Shown here piece by piece: positions 8,328 to 15,915 of a stretch of DNA of 64,000 nucleotides; position 1 is the first letter of the stretch; each line of letters starts with the position of its first letter. The stretch comes from an uncultured Schlesneria sp. (GTDB lineage: Bacteria > Planctomycetota > Planctomycetia > Planctomycetales > Planctomycetaceae), in NCBI GenBank assembly GCA_903904835.1, contig CAIVEI010000146.1:79619-143618 (forward strand). Direction: 5' to 3'. A model generated the notes under the pieces. That model saw nothing but the letters and a program-made list of their open reading frames with translations. It was not told where the DNA came from and did not search any database. The position numbers and the translations under genes were made by a program.

Positions 8328-10094
8328 GTGCTTCGGACTCATACCTGCGGTGAATTGCGGACGGCTCACGTTGGACAATCAGTCACGTTGTGTGGCTGGG
8401 TCGACACGTATCGTGACTTTGGCGGACTTGTTTTTATCGACCTGCGTGACCGTTATGGGATTACGCAAGTCGTATTCAGCCCGTCGTATGCGGAAATGCA
8501 CGCCGTCGCTCGGTCGCTTCGCAACGAAGACGTCATTCGAGTTACGGGAGAAGTGGTTGCTCGTCCCGCCGATATGACGAACCCCAAGTTGGCGACCGGC
8601 GAAATTGACGTCAAAGGGCGGCAAATGGAAGTGCTCAACAAGAGCAAGACTCCGCCATTCTTCCCGACTCAGGCCGATCTCCCCAACGAGGAATTGCGGT
8701 TGAAATACCGGTTCGTCGACCTTCGACGTCCGGCCGTACAACAGGCATTGATCCTGCGTCATCAGCTCTCAAAAGCGACTCGCGATTATTTCGACGAAAA
8801 CCAGTTTTTGGAGATCGAAACACCGATGCTGGGACGAAGCACGCCCGAGGGGGCGCGTGACTACCTGGTACCCAGCCGCGTGCATGAGGGTTGCTTTTAT
8901 GCTCTTCCACAGTCTCCACAGATCTATAAACAGATTTTGATGGTCGCAGGCTTTGATCGATATTTTCAACTGGCCAAATGCTTTCGTGACGAAGATTTGC
9001 GAGCCGACCGTCAACCCGAGTTCACTCAGATCGACGTCGAAATGGCCTTCGTTCAGCAAGAAGACATTCTTCAAACGATCGACGGCTTGATGGCGCGGCT
9101 CGTCAAAACATTGCGGGGAACAGAATTGAAACTGCCGCTCCTGCGGCTGACTCACCGCGAAGTCATGGAACGATTCGGCAGTGACAAACCGGATCTGCGG
9201 TTTGGCCTGGAATTGACCGACCTGGCTGACATCGCTAGCAAGTGTGATTTCGGCGTGTTCAAATCGACAATCGAAGCGGGCGGACGCGTTCGTGGTATTC
9301 GAGTTCCCAATGCGGCCGAGAAATATAGCCGAAAGCAAATCGATGAATTGACGGAATTCGTCAAGCAATACGGAGCAAAAGGTTTGGCGTTCTTCCGCGT
9401 GAAAGACGGCGAACTTGATTCTCCGATCGCGAAATTCTTCAGTAGTGAACATCAGAAGGCGATCATCGCCAAATTGCAGGCTGAGCCGGGAGACCTGCTC
9501 TTCTGCGTCGCAGATACATTCAAGGTCAGCTCGGCAGCGCTGAATGCGTTGCGACTTCGATTAGGCCGCGAGTTGAACCTGTACGATCCACAAGAGCTGA
9601 AGATCGCGTGGGTTCTCGATTTCCCCATGTTCCAGTGGAATGACGAAGAAAAACGCTGGGACGCGGAACATCATCCGTTCTGTCAACCGGTCGATGAGGA
9701 CATTCCGCTGCTAGATACCGATCCAGGAAAAGTCAGGGCTCAATCCTATGACCTGGTCTGCAACGGTTACGAAGCGGCGAGCGGCAGCGTCCGAATCCAC
9801 GACTCGACCGTCCAGCAGAAGATCTTCAACCTGCTCGGAATTTCGAACGAAGAAGCGGAAGCGAGATTCGGCTTCCTGCTCGAAGCACTTCGCTACGGGG
9901 CACCGCCTCACGCAGGTGTCGCGCTCGGACTGGATCGCTGGGTCATGCTCTTCCTGGCATCTGACAACATCCGCGATGTGATTGCGTTCCCCAAGACGCA
10001 AAAGGCGAGCGATATGCTGACAGGCGCACCTGCCGAAGTGGATCTGCGGCAATTGCGAGACCTGCACATCAAGGTCGATGTGCCGAAGAAGTAG
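8328..10094 (+). CDS. aspS: Aspartyl-tRNA synthetase, bacterial type
   Basis: A 588-residue class IIb synthetase that charges tRNA-Asp. The N-terminal OB-fold anticodon-binding domain starts [10 protein letters not shown]. Motif 2 ([16 protein letters not shown]) lies near residues 217-232, the bacterial GAD insertion is in the middle, and motif 3 (GLDRWVM) is near 535. The GTG at 8328 is the natural start: AAGGA at 8314-8318 is 9 nt upstream, and it gives the normal family N-terminus. Residue 31, which is Leu in discriminating E. coli-type and His in known non-discriminating Pseudomonas-type enzymes, is Phe here. A gatB gene in the same window makes dual tRNA-Asp/Asn charging possible but unproven. 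Confidence 0.95.
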   Translation: MLRTHTCGELRTAHVGQSVTLCGWVDTYRDFGGLVFIDLRDRYGITQVVFSPSYAEMHAVARSLRNEDVIRVTGEVVARPADMTNPKLATGEIDVKGRQMEVLNKSKTPPFFPTQADLPNEELRLKYRFVDLRRPAVQQALILRHQLSKATRDYFDENQFLEIETPMLGRSTPEGARDYLVPSRVHEGCFYALPQSPQIYKQILMVAGFDRYFQLAKCFRDEDLRADRQPEFTQIDVEMAFVQQEDILQTIDGLMARLVKTLRGTELKLPLLRLTHREVMERFGSDKPDLRFGLELTDLADIASKCDFGVFKSTIEAGGRVRGIRVPNAAEKYSRKQIDELTEFVKQYGAKGLAFFRVKDGELDSPIAKFFSSEHQKAIIAKLQAEPGDLLFCVADTFKVSSAALNALRLRLGRELNLYDPQELKIAWVLDFPMFQWNDEEKRWDAEHHPFCQPVDEDIPLLDTDPGKVRAQSYDLVCNGYEAASGSVRIHDSTVQQKIFNLLGISNEEAEARFGFLLEALRYGAPPHAGVALGLDRWVMLFLASDNIRDVIAFPKTQKASDMLTGAPAEVDLRQLRDLHIKVDVPKK

Positions 10095-10117
10095 TGCGGC
10101 GGTTTCGGACGGTCACT

Positions 10118-10226
10118 CTTTGTGCCACTGCTTCGGAGTCTTCGCAGAAGCAGTCTCTTCTCGATTTCTCTGCATGAGGTCCGAAGAGTACTGCTTGACC
10201 GAGAACGGTCAAGCAGTGGCACAAAG
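10118..10226. repeat. Palindromic repeat with 16 bp perfect arms, GTGCCAC family
   Basis: CTTTGTGCCACTGCTT (10118-10133) is perfectly complementary to AAGCAGTGGCACAAAG (10211-10226). A second hairpin, ACTGCTTGACCG-agaa-CGGTCAAGCAGT, is nested at the right end and competes with the outer stem. The element fills the convergent space between aspS and the ThuA gene. Confidence 0.85.
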
Positions 10227-10227
10227 T

Positions 10228-11148
10228 CTACTTCACGTCGTCGATCGATAGTGTTGCCGTGGCTGTTGGAAACTTTGCGGGCACTGGCAGGGTGACTTTA
10301 TCGGTTGCGACCCATTCGGTTCCGCGCACAAGAATTGTCTGAAAGCCTACACATTTCATTGAGTAATCCCCGTGACCGAACACGGTTGTAAAGACTTTTC
10401 CCTTCCCGTACGGGATCCACCAGACCATCGGTTCATGCTCGTCAGTTCCACCGGTCGATTTCGCAGAAAACGCTGTGGCGAGGATATTCATGTTCGCTGC
10501 GGGTCCGCGCTGTCCGTGGTAAAGTTCGTCCTTGACATGCATCCATTCGCCAGGAATCCCTGACATCACCGGATGCTGGCGATCCCGAATGACGACGGCA
10601 AAGTCGTGTTGCGATCCGTGGCCCGCTCCCGGTCCTTGATTCTTTTCTTTCAGGATGACTTTTCCATCTTTATCGGTTGTCACGCGAGCCCCGTAATCTG
10701 CGCCTCGCCATCCAAGTCCAATCATCTTGTTATATTCAGCCCATTCGGGGAAGGCGTTATTTGCCGCGTGGACAATCACCAGCCCGCCTCCACCTGAAAC
10801 GTATTCTTCCAGCGATTTCTGCACAGGCTCAGGCCACGACTGACCGTTGTAGTTACTCAGAACAACGTCATAATCGGCGAATCTGGGCCGAAAACCGTTC
10901 CAGTCTTCGGCGGGCTTGCCGTTTTCCGGGGTCGTGATGACATTGACCTTGAAGCGATTTGTTGTGGCCAGACACGCTTTTAAAACGGGGGTCGTCTTTC
11001 GCCAGTCGTGATTGTTCTGACCGTCAATAATCAGAACCCGGATTTGATCAGCGGCCTGCATGCAAGTGCCAGAAGCCAAGAGGCTGACAATCCCCAGAAT
11101 TCCGGCCAATACCGTTCCAAAAAATCCGCGCAGTTCAGTGCTGTTCAT
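10228..11148 (-). CDS. Exported ThuA-domain protein
   Basis: A 306-residue protein with a signal peptide (VLAGILGIVSLLASGTCMQAA) and a ThuA-like, glutamine-amidotransferase-fold domain (PF06283). Visible family signatures are VLIIDGQNNHDW near the start, YVSGGGGLVIVHAANNAF in the middle, and WWIPYGKGKVFTTVFGHGDYS towards the end. ThuA proteins were first linked to trehalose use in rhizobia. Planctomycetes encode many exported copies of unknown activity, and this is one of them. It is transcribed leftward, convergent with aspS. No operon partner is visible. Confidence 0.85.
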   Translation of the reverse strand: MNSTELRGFFGTVLAGILGIVSLLASGTCMQAADQIRVLIIDGQNNHDWRKTTPVLKACLATTNRFKVNVITTPENGKPAEDWNGFRPRFADYDVVLSNYNGQSWPEPVQKSLEEYVSGGGGLVIVHAANNAFPEWAEYNKMIGLGWRGADYGARVTTDKDGKVILKEKNQGPGAGHGSQHDFAVVIRDRQHPVMSGIPGEWMHVKDELYHGQRGPAANMNILATAFSAKSTGGTDEHEPMVWWIPYGKGKVFTTVFGHGDYSMKCVGFQTILVRGTEWVATDKVTLPVPAKFPTATATLSIDDVK

Positions 11149-11440
11149 GGTTAAATAGATTCCTGTCAGGTTGTAATTCAGTCACGAGTGTTACGACCGT
11201 TATAGCAGGCAACTGAGGAACTCGCACAGTTCACGGACTATTCGATACCCGATGCGAACTCTGCGAAACAATTTCGAGAACCAGCAATTTTTGCGATCTG
11301 CTGTTCTTTTTTAATGAGCTGAGATGACGATGAGGAGTGCTGTCGCAAGTCATTGTTTGGCAGTCATCAAGCATCGAATCAGATAAAGCTCGAACTGGCG
11401 GCGAGTTCACTCGTGAAGCAGCGACAACTGAGATTGCGAA

Positions 11441-11526
11441 GCGTCAGGAACCGGAGAGACCACAACTTGGAGATTCGTTCGTAGCGTGAGAACGACGCGA
11501 CGAACGCCCGATAAGGAGACACGCAA
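11441..11526 (+). promoter_or_regulatory. csrA leader with GGA motifs and a hairpin
   Basis: Four GGA triplets (11447, 11453, 11469, 11514) precede csrA; the last lies in the ribosome site AAGGAG. A stem CGTTCGT (11476-11482) / ACGAACG (11500-11506), with GCGT/ACG pairing inside, ends just before the ribosome site. GGA motifs near structured leaders are the known RNA targets of CsrA, so autoregulation is plausible. This lies in a 378 bp gap (11149-11526) with no other gene. Confidence 0.45.
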
Positions 11527-11721
11527 ATGCTCGTTCTTTCACGTCAGCGCGATGAAAGCATTTTCATCGGCGATAATATCAAGATTACCGTCGTCGATAT
11601 TCGTGGTGATAAAGTCCGATTGGGAATCGAAGCCCCGACGGACATCCCCGTTCATCGCCAGGAAGTTTACGAGGCGATTCAACGCGAGAATCAGCGAAAA
11701 TCGGAAGAAGCGACGAAATAA
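11527..11721 (+). CDS. csrA: Carbon storage regulator, RNA-binding
   Basis: A 64-residue CsrA/RsmA protein, normal family length. It shows the conserved opening [15 protein letters not shown], the core VRLGIEAP, and the RNA-binding segment [13 protein letters not shown], including the conserved arginine. As a homodimer it binds GGA-containing mRNA leaders and changes translation or stability; flagellar, carbon and biofilm genes are usual targets. AAGGAG at 11512-11517 sits 9 nt before the ATG. The gene is monocistronic and followed by a terminator hairpin. Confidence 0.95.
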   Translation: MLVLSRQRDESIFIGDNIKITVVDIRGDKVRLGIEAPTDIPVHRQEVYEAIQRENQRKSEEATK

Positions 11722-11762
11722 TAAAAAAACAAGCCGAACTGAAAAGTTCGGCTTGTTTCACT
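11722..11762. terminator. Bidirectional intrinsic terminator between csrA and lipoprotein gene
   Basis: CAAGCCGAACT (11730-11740), loop GAAA, AGTTCGGCTTG (11745-11755): an 11 bp perfect stem. A-rich sequence on the left (ATAAAAAAA) gives a U-tract for leftward transcripts, and TTTCA on the right a weaker one for csrA. The two flanking genes converge here. Confidence 0.8.
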
Positions 11763-11814
11763 TCATCAGTCAACTAAGTGAGTTTCCAGCAAAACTAACG
11801 GTCATTCAATCCGT

Positions 11815-12084
11815 TCAATTCTTCGGCGCATCGCCAGTCTCTGGAAGATCGGTTTTCGGAGTTTCGTCGCCAGTTTTAGGGGCCTCTTCTGCAGGCTTTG
11901 CTGGTGTTTCTACAGCACCTTTTTTCGGTGCGGCAGGAATCTCGGCACCACCACCAGTCGTCGAACCGGCTCCGGACGACTTGCCTGGAGTCTTGGTTAC
12001 AGGCTTTGGAGCGTCACAGCCTACGAATATGGCTGACAGACCGAATGCCACCAGGAGCGAACAAATCACGGGAATCTTACGCAT
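11815..12084 (-). CDS. Small Pro/Thr/Lys-rich lipoprotein
   Basis: An 89-residue protein starting MRKIPVICSLL, with a lipobox FVGC after a hydrophobic stretch. It is therefore expected to be lipidated and anchored in a membrane. The mature part is low complexity, rich in Pro, Lys, Thr, Gly and Glu, with no recognisable domain. The frame extends to 12252, but the start at 12084 gives the signal sequence and has GGAAAAG upstream on its strand. Function is not recognised. The convergent neighbour is csrA, with a shared terminator. Confidence 0.7.
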   Translation of the reverse strand: MRKIPVICSLLVAFGLSAIFVGCDAPKPVTKTPGKSSGAGSTTGGGAEIPAAPKKGAVETPAKPAEEAPKTGDETPKTDLPETGDAPKN

Positions 12085-12317
12085 TGAGCTTTTCCAACAA
12101 TAGTTTCCATCGTCCGCCCAGGTTTCATTCCAGGCAGATGTGGATGGTTGTCTTCCGACATCTTGACGGCGCCGCTGACCCTTACGGCGGTTTTGGCCCC
12201 CAGTGGCCAATAACTTCACATCCATTACAATATCTGTCGCCTCGCTTTGCAACCGTGGCTCGGATCTAACCCCGGCGAATTGGCCTTTTCTCCATCAAGC
12301 AAAGTCGAGCCTGCCGA

Positions 12318-12890
12318 ATGCGCAATCTCAATCTCCCCAATGCGATCACGTTATCGCGATTGATTTTATCGTTTTTGCTGTTCGCACTGATCGAATCGGG
12401 GGTTGCCTGGCTTTGGGCTGCTGGTTTGTTTGTCTTTGCAGTGGCGACTGATGTTCTGGATGGTTACATCGCCCGAAAGTACAACCTGATCACGCAACTC
12501 GGACGTATCCTCGATCCCTTTGTCGACAAGTTCATCACGGGGGGAACGTTCCTGTTTCTGTTGCCGCATTCGGCATCCGGTGTCATTCCCTGGATGGTCG
12601 TCATCGTGCTGGGGCGAGAAATGCTGGTGACAAGTTTGCGGGGATTTCTTGAACAGCAAGGAGCCGATTTTTCCGCGTCAGCATCAGGTAAACTCAAGAT
12701 GTTTCTGCAATGCGCTGCGGCAACCGCCAGCCTGCTATCTCTTGATCCAGCTTTTACTGGTTTATCAATCGCCGGCGTCGGTTTTCTTCAGATTCGCGAC
12801 GCCCTGCTGTGGGGAATGGTCGCCGTAACTGTTTGGAGCGGCTACGATTACGTTCTTCGCGCAATCGAATTGCTTCGTAAGACAGGTTGA
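12318..12890 (+). CDS. pgsA: CDP-diacylglycerol-glycerol-3-phosphate 3-phosphatidyltransferase
   Basis: A 190-residue integral membrane enzyme of the CDP-alcohol phosphotransferase family. It makes phosphatidylglycerol phosphate from CDP-diacylglycerol and glycerol 3-phosphate. The full catalytic signature is present: D45, D48, G49, R53, G62, D66 and D70 within DVLDGYIAR and GRILDPFVDK. Several hydrophobic segments follow. Length is typical of PgsA. The N-terminus NLPNAITLSR is also characteristic of the family. It converges with the ABC ATPase gene, whose stop is 9 bp away. Confidence 0.92.
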   Translation: MRNLNLPNAITLSRLILSFLLFALIESGVAWLWAAGLFVFAVATDVLDGYIARKYNLITQLGRILDPFVDKFITGGTFLFLLPHSASGVIPWMVVIVLGREMLVTSLRGFLEQQGADFSASASGKLKMFLQCAAATASLLSLDPAFTGLSIAGVGFLQIRDALLWGMVAVTVWSGYDYVLRAIELLRKTG

Positions 12891-12898
12891 CGGAGTCT

Positions 12899-13612
12899 TT
12901 ATTTCAAATCTTTATCATCAGAGAAGAAGCCTTCGCTGGCAATCAAGCCGTCTTTCATGACGATCTGACGTTTCGCACGCCGGGCCACCGAGTTTTCATG
13001 TGTGACCATAATGATCGTCCGACCTTCCTTGTTCAGGCCGGTCAGTAGTTCCATGATTTCTTTTTCGGTCGTCGAATCAAGGTTACCCGTCGGTTCGTCC
13101 GCAAGAATGATTTCAGGATCGTTAACGAGTGCCCGGGCGATTGCCACGCGTTGCTGTTGACCACCGGAAAGTTGAAACGGGCGATGATCGAGTCGTTCCC
13201 CAAGCCCCACTTTTGAGGCAAGGTCAATTGTCCGGTTCATCTCTGCCGGACCGATGACCCTTCGATCGGATCGATAGTGGAATGGAACCTGAATATTTTC
13301 CAGCACCGTATACTGCGCAATCAGGTTATATGACTGAAAAATAAAGCCGATTAATCGATTACGAATCTCGGATAACTGATCGTCGTTCAGGGTACTGACG
13401 TCGTAATTCGAAAGGATGTATTTTCCGCTTGTGGGTCGATCGAGTGCCCCGAGCAAGTTCAACATCGTACTTTTGCCGCTACCCGACGAACCCATGATGG
13501 CAACGAAATCCCCCTCAGGGAACTCGGCAGAGACGCCTCGAAGCGCTCGAACCACGTTCTCACCCAGGAAATAGGTCTTGGTCAGATCGACAAGCTGCGC
13601 GGCCAATTTCAT
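12899..13612 (-). CDS. ABC transporter ATP-binding protein, LolD/MacB type
   Basis: A 237-residue ATPase. Walker A GSSGSGKS is at residues 41-48, followed by the Q-loop FIFQSYNLI, the signature LSGGQQQRVAIARAL, and Walker B IILADEPTGNLD. The sequence type matches LolD/MacB/FtsE ATPases, which work with FtsX-like permeases. It is the last gene of the leftward marR-tolC-hlyD cluster, separated from the adaptor gene by 200 bp of structured repeat DNA. No permease follows, because pgsA converges directly. It either pairs with a permease elsewhere or the cluster has been trimmed. Confidence 0.88.
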   Translation of the reverse strand: MKLAAQLVDLTKTYFLGENVVRALRGVSAEFPEGDFVAIMGSSGSGKSTMLNLLGALDRPTSGKYILSNYDVSTLNDDQLSEIRNRLIGFIFQSYNLIAQYTVLENIQVPFHYRSDRRVIGPAEMNRTIDLASKVGLGERLDHRPFQLSGGQQQRVAIARALVNDPEIILADEPTGNLDSTTEKEIMELLTGLNKEGRTIIMVTHENSVARRAKRQIVMKDGLIASEGFFSDDKDLK

Positions 13613-13812
13613 AAGATAAGTGCCGATTCAAAGGGGAAAGCACTCTTAAATCAGAGAACCAACCCCACCCCCCCTGCGGGGGTGGTAAACGGGCCTTTGC
13701 CCTGGTGCCTGAAGTAAGCGCTCACGATCGACGAAACTGATGCAAAAAGCCTGCTAACCAGCCCCGAAAGGGGGGGCGTTGCTTTAACACGTTGATGGCC
13801 GATGAAACACGG
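13613..13812. repeat. Structured spacer with two GC hairpins
   Basis: The 200 bp between the adaptor and the ATPase gene hold CCACCCCC/GGGGGTGG (13665-13685, 5 nt loop) and a second stem GCCCC/GGGGC (13761-13777). No reading frame is supported. This looks like a repeat element inserted in the operon. It could attenuate transcription into the ATPase gene. Confidence 0.5.
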
Positions 13813-15915
13813 TCAATTCCCACCCGCTTCAGACGGACGAGGCCTTCCGCCCCCTCCGCCACCACCACGAAACTTGGCAATGGCTCCGAGGTACTCGTCT
13901 TTTGTCACGCTGCCGTCGGAATCCGCGTCGAAGTTGTCAAAGTTGTCCGCCATCCGGCCCGTCGCTTCGTCTTTAGTCACTTTGCCATCTTGATCTTTAT
14001 CCATGTCATTGAATCTGGCCATCGGATCAAAACCGGCACCACCTCCACTACCCAGTGGACGGCCTCCCCCGTCAGATGGAACTCCTTGCGGGCGACCTTC
14101 ACCCCCTCCAGGTCCCGCTGCTGGTCGCTCAGAGCCGCCAGCCGCTGCCGGCGAACGTTCGGGTCTGTTACCGGCTGGACCCGCAGCCGTTGCCCCTTCA
14201 CCGGGCTTTTTCGGTGGTGCAGCCGGACTGCCACCCTCTGCGGGCTTGGCAGGAGCAATGATCTCAGGGGCCTTATTCGATTCTTTCGATTGTTCTTTCG
14301 CTTGTTCCGTTTCCAGTTCAGTAATTTCTTTCTTGAAGTGCGAATGAGGATTCATCACGACCCCATCCCCTTCGACAAGTCCATCAATAACTTCAATGAA
14401 GTTGGAGTTTGTCTTTCCAACCTTGATCGGTCGCAAATCAACTTTCTTACCGGTCACAACGAAGACGAATTGCTTTGCCCCGATTGTGATGTTGGCTTGC
14501 ACAGGAATCTGCAAGACATCTTCACGACGTTCGACTAGAACTTCTGTCGTCGCCGTCAGGCCGGGACGAAGTTTGTTCACTTTTTCGGTTTCGTCTGTGA
14601 TTCGGACGACCGCCTCGTATTCCTTGGTTGTGCTGCCGAATCCCCCGGTCGAACTGGGAACGGATGCGACCATATCCACTTCGCCGTGAAATACTTCTTC
14701 GGGGTAGGCATCGATCTTGACGATCACGGGCATCTTCTGGCGAACCATACTGATGCGTGATTCGTGAATTCGTGCATTCACCTTCATCTGATCGAGGTCT
14801 GGCAGATTAATAATCGCCTGACGCTCGCGGACACCCACTCCGACGTCGATCATCACGTTTTCCGTCGAGCGGCCGTCACGAACGTTGGCGTAAACAACCT
14901 GGCCATCTTGCGATGCGCAGATCTTGCAAGCTTTGATTTGTGCCGTGAGACGTTCGTACTTTTTGGACTCGACCTCATAAGTTAATTCGCGTGCCCGAAG
15001 TTCGGCTTTCTTCTGGGCGAGCGCTGCACGAGTCTTACTTTCTGTTCGCTGAATTTCCCGAGCGAACTCTTTTACATTCGCTTCAAGCTCTGCAAGATTT
15101 CGACCTTCAGAGAAATCAACGAGCACTCGCCTTTCACCGACGACCTGTTTGACGGCAATTTTTGCTGTCTCAACCGCGATCCGTTCCGATTCCAGGTCGT
15201 TCTGGGTCCGATAACCCTTTTTGGCCAGTCGCTGAGCGTATTCAAAACTCTCTTGAGCTCGCGACAGGTTTTCTTCCGCCAGCTTGATCTTGCCGTCAAG
15301 ATCGTTTTTCTGTTGAACCAGGTCCCCTTCAGTAAACTTCTTCAGATCAATCTCGGCTAACCTTAATTTCAATTTGGCCGCTTCGAGATCACTCTCGTTC
15401 TGGGCTTCCTGAATCAACAGGTCTTCCTTACCCTGCTCAAATGCTGCTTTCGCTTTTTCGACAAGGATTTCCTGCTGTGTCTCCTTGTCGCTGAGTGCCG
15501 AGGAATCGAGTTCACAGACCAGATCCCCCTCTTTCACATTCGTCCCTTCGGGGACGATCATGATAATCGTCGTCGAACCTTCGACCTTACTTGTCAGAAC
15601 GGCGTTCTTCATACTGTCGAGAGTTCCCTTCTCGACGACCGTAATCTGAAACGTCCCCTTCTTCGCGGTCTCGATCACCAGACCCTCCGTCTGATCCGGA
15701 GTCCGCGTCATCGACGCCGCGATCTGTGACCAGGCGAATTTCATCTGGGGCCAGCCGAGCACGCCCGCGACCGCCAGTCCCGCGAGCAGCAGCCCGCGAT
15801 TCCAGTTCCGGTTTGGTTTCGCCAGCTGGCGCGAATGCTCCGATCCGAACGATTCCGGGGTGAATGCTCCGTTTGGAGCGAGATTTTGCTTCTGCGGGTT
15901 CTGGTGGGATGTCAT
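13813..15915 (-). CDS. HlyD/MacA-like efflux adaptor with C-terminal EF-hands
   Basis: A 700-residue periplasmic adaptor. An N-terminal membrane segment (GLLLAGLAVAGVLGW) is followed by a split biotinyl-lipoyl domain. A long alpha-helical coiled-coil hairpin rich in Glu, Lys, Ala and Gln comes next (about residues 140-330), then beta-barrel and membrane-proximal domains (VNKLRPGLTATTEVLVERR, GLVEGDGVV). After a long Pro/Gly/Ala linker there are two canonical EF-hand loops, DKDQDGKVTKDE (639-650) and DADSDGSVTKDE (663-674). The tail is glycine-rich. Calcium-binding EF-hands are not part of ordinary HlyD adaptors. The start at 15915 keeps the membrane segment and overlaps the tolC-like gene by 329 bp. 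Confidence 0.85.
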   Translation of the reverse strand: MTSHQNPQKQNLAPNGAFTPESFGSEHSRQLAKPNRNWNRGLLLAGLAVAGVLGWPQMKFAWSQIAASMTRTPDQTEGLVIETAKKGTFQITVVEKGTLDSMKNAVLTSKVEGSTTIIMIVPEGTNVKEGDLVCELDSSALSDKETQQEILVEKAKAAFEQGKEDLLIQEAQNESDLEAAKLKLRLAEIDLKKFTEGDLVQQKNDLDGKIKLAEENLSRAQESFEYAQRLAKKGYRTQNDLESERIAVETAKIAVKQVVGERRVLVDFSEGRNLAELEANVKEFAREIQRTESKTRAALAQKKAELRARELTYEVESKKYERLTAQIKACKICASQDGQVVYANVRDGRSTENVMIDVGVGVRERQAIINLPDLDQMKVNARIHESRISMVRQKMPVIVKIDAYPEEVFHGEVDMVASVPSSTGGFGSTTKEYEAVVRITDETEKVNKLRPGLTATTEVLVERREDVLQIPVQANITIGAKQFVFVVTGKKVDLRPIKVGKTNSNFIEVIDGLVEGDGVVMNPHSHFKKEITELETEQAKEQSKESNKAPEIIAPAKPAEGGSPAAPPKKPGEGATAAGPAGNRPERSPAAAGGSERPAAGPGGGEGRPQGVPSDGGGRPLGSGGGAGFDPMARFNDMDKDQDGKVTKDEATGRMADNFDNFDADSDGSVTKDEYLGAIAKFRGGGGGGGRPRPSEAGGN

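Noticed and set aside
11486..12103. A 205-residue plus-strand frame over csrA and the lipoprotein gene
   Set aside because: It overlaps csrA in another frame and runs antisense to the lipoprotein; composition and domain evidence are lacking.
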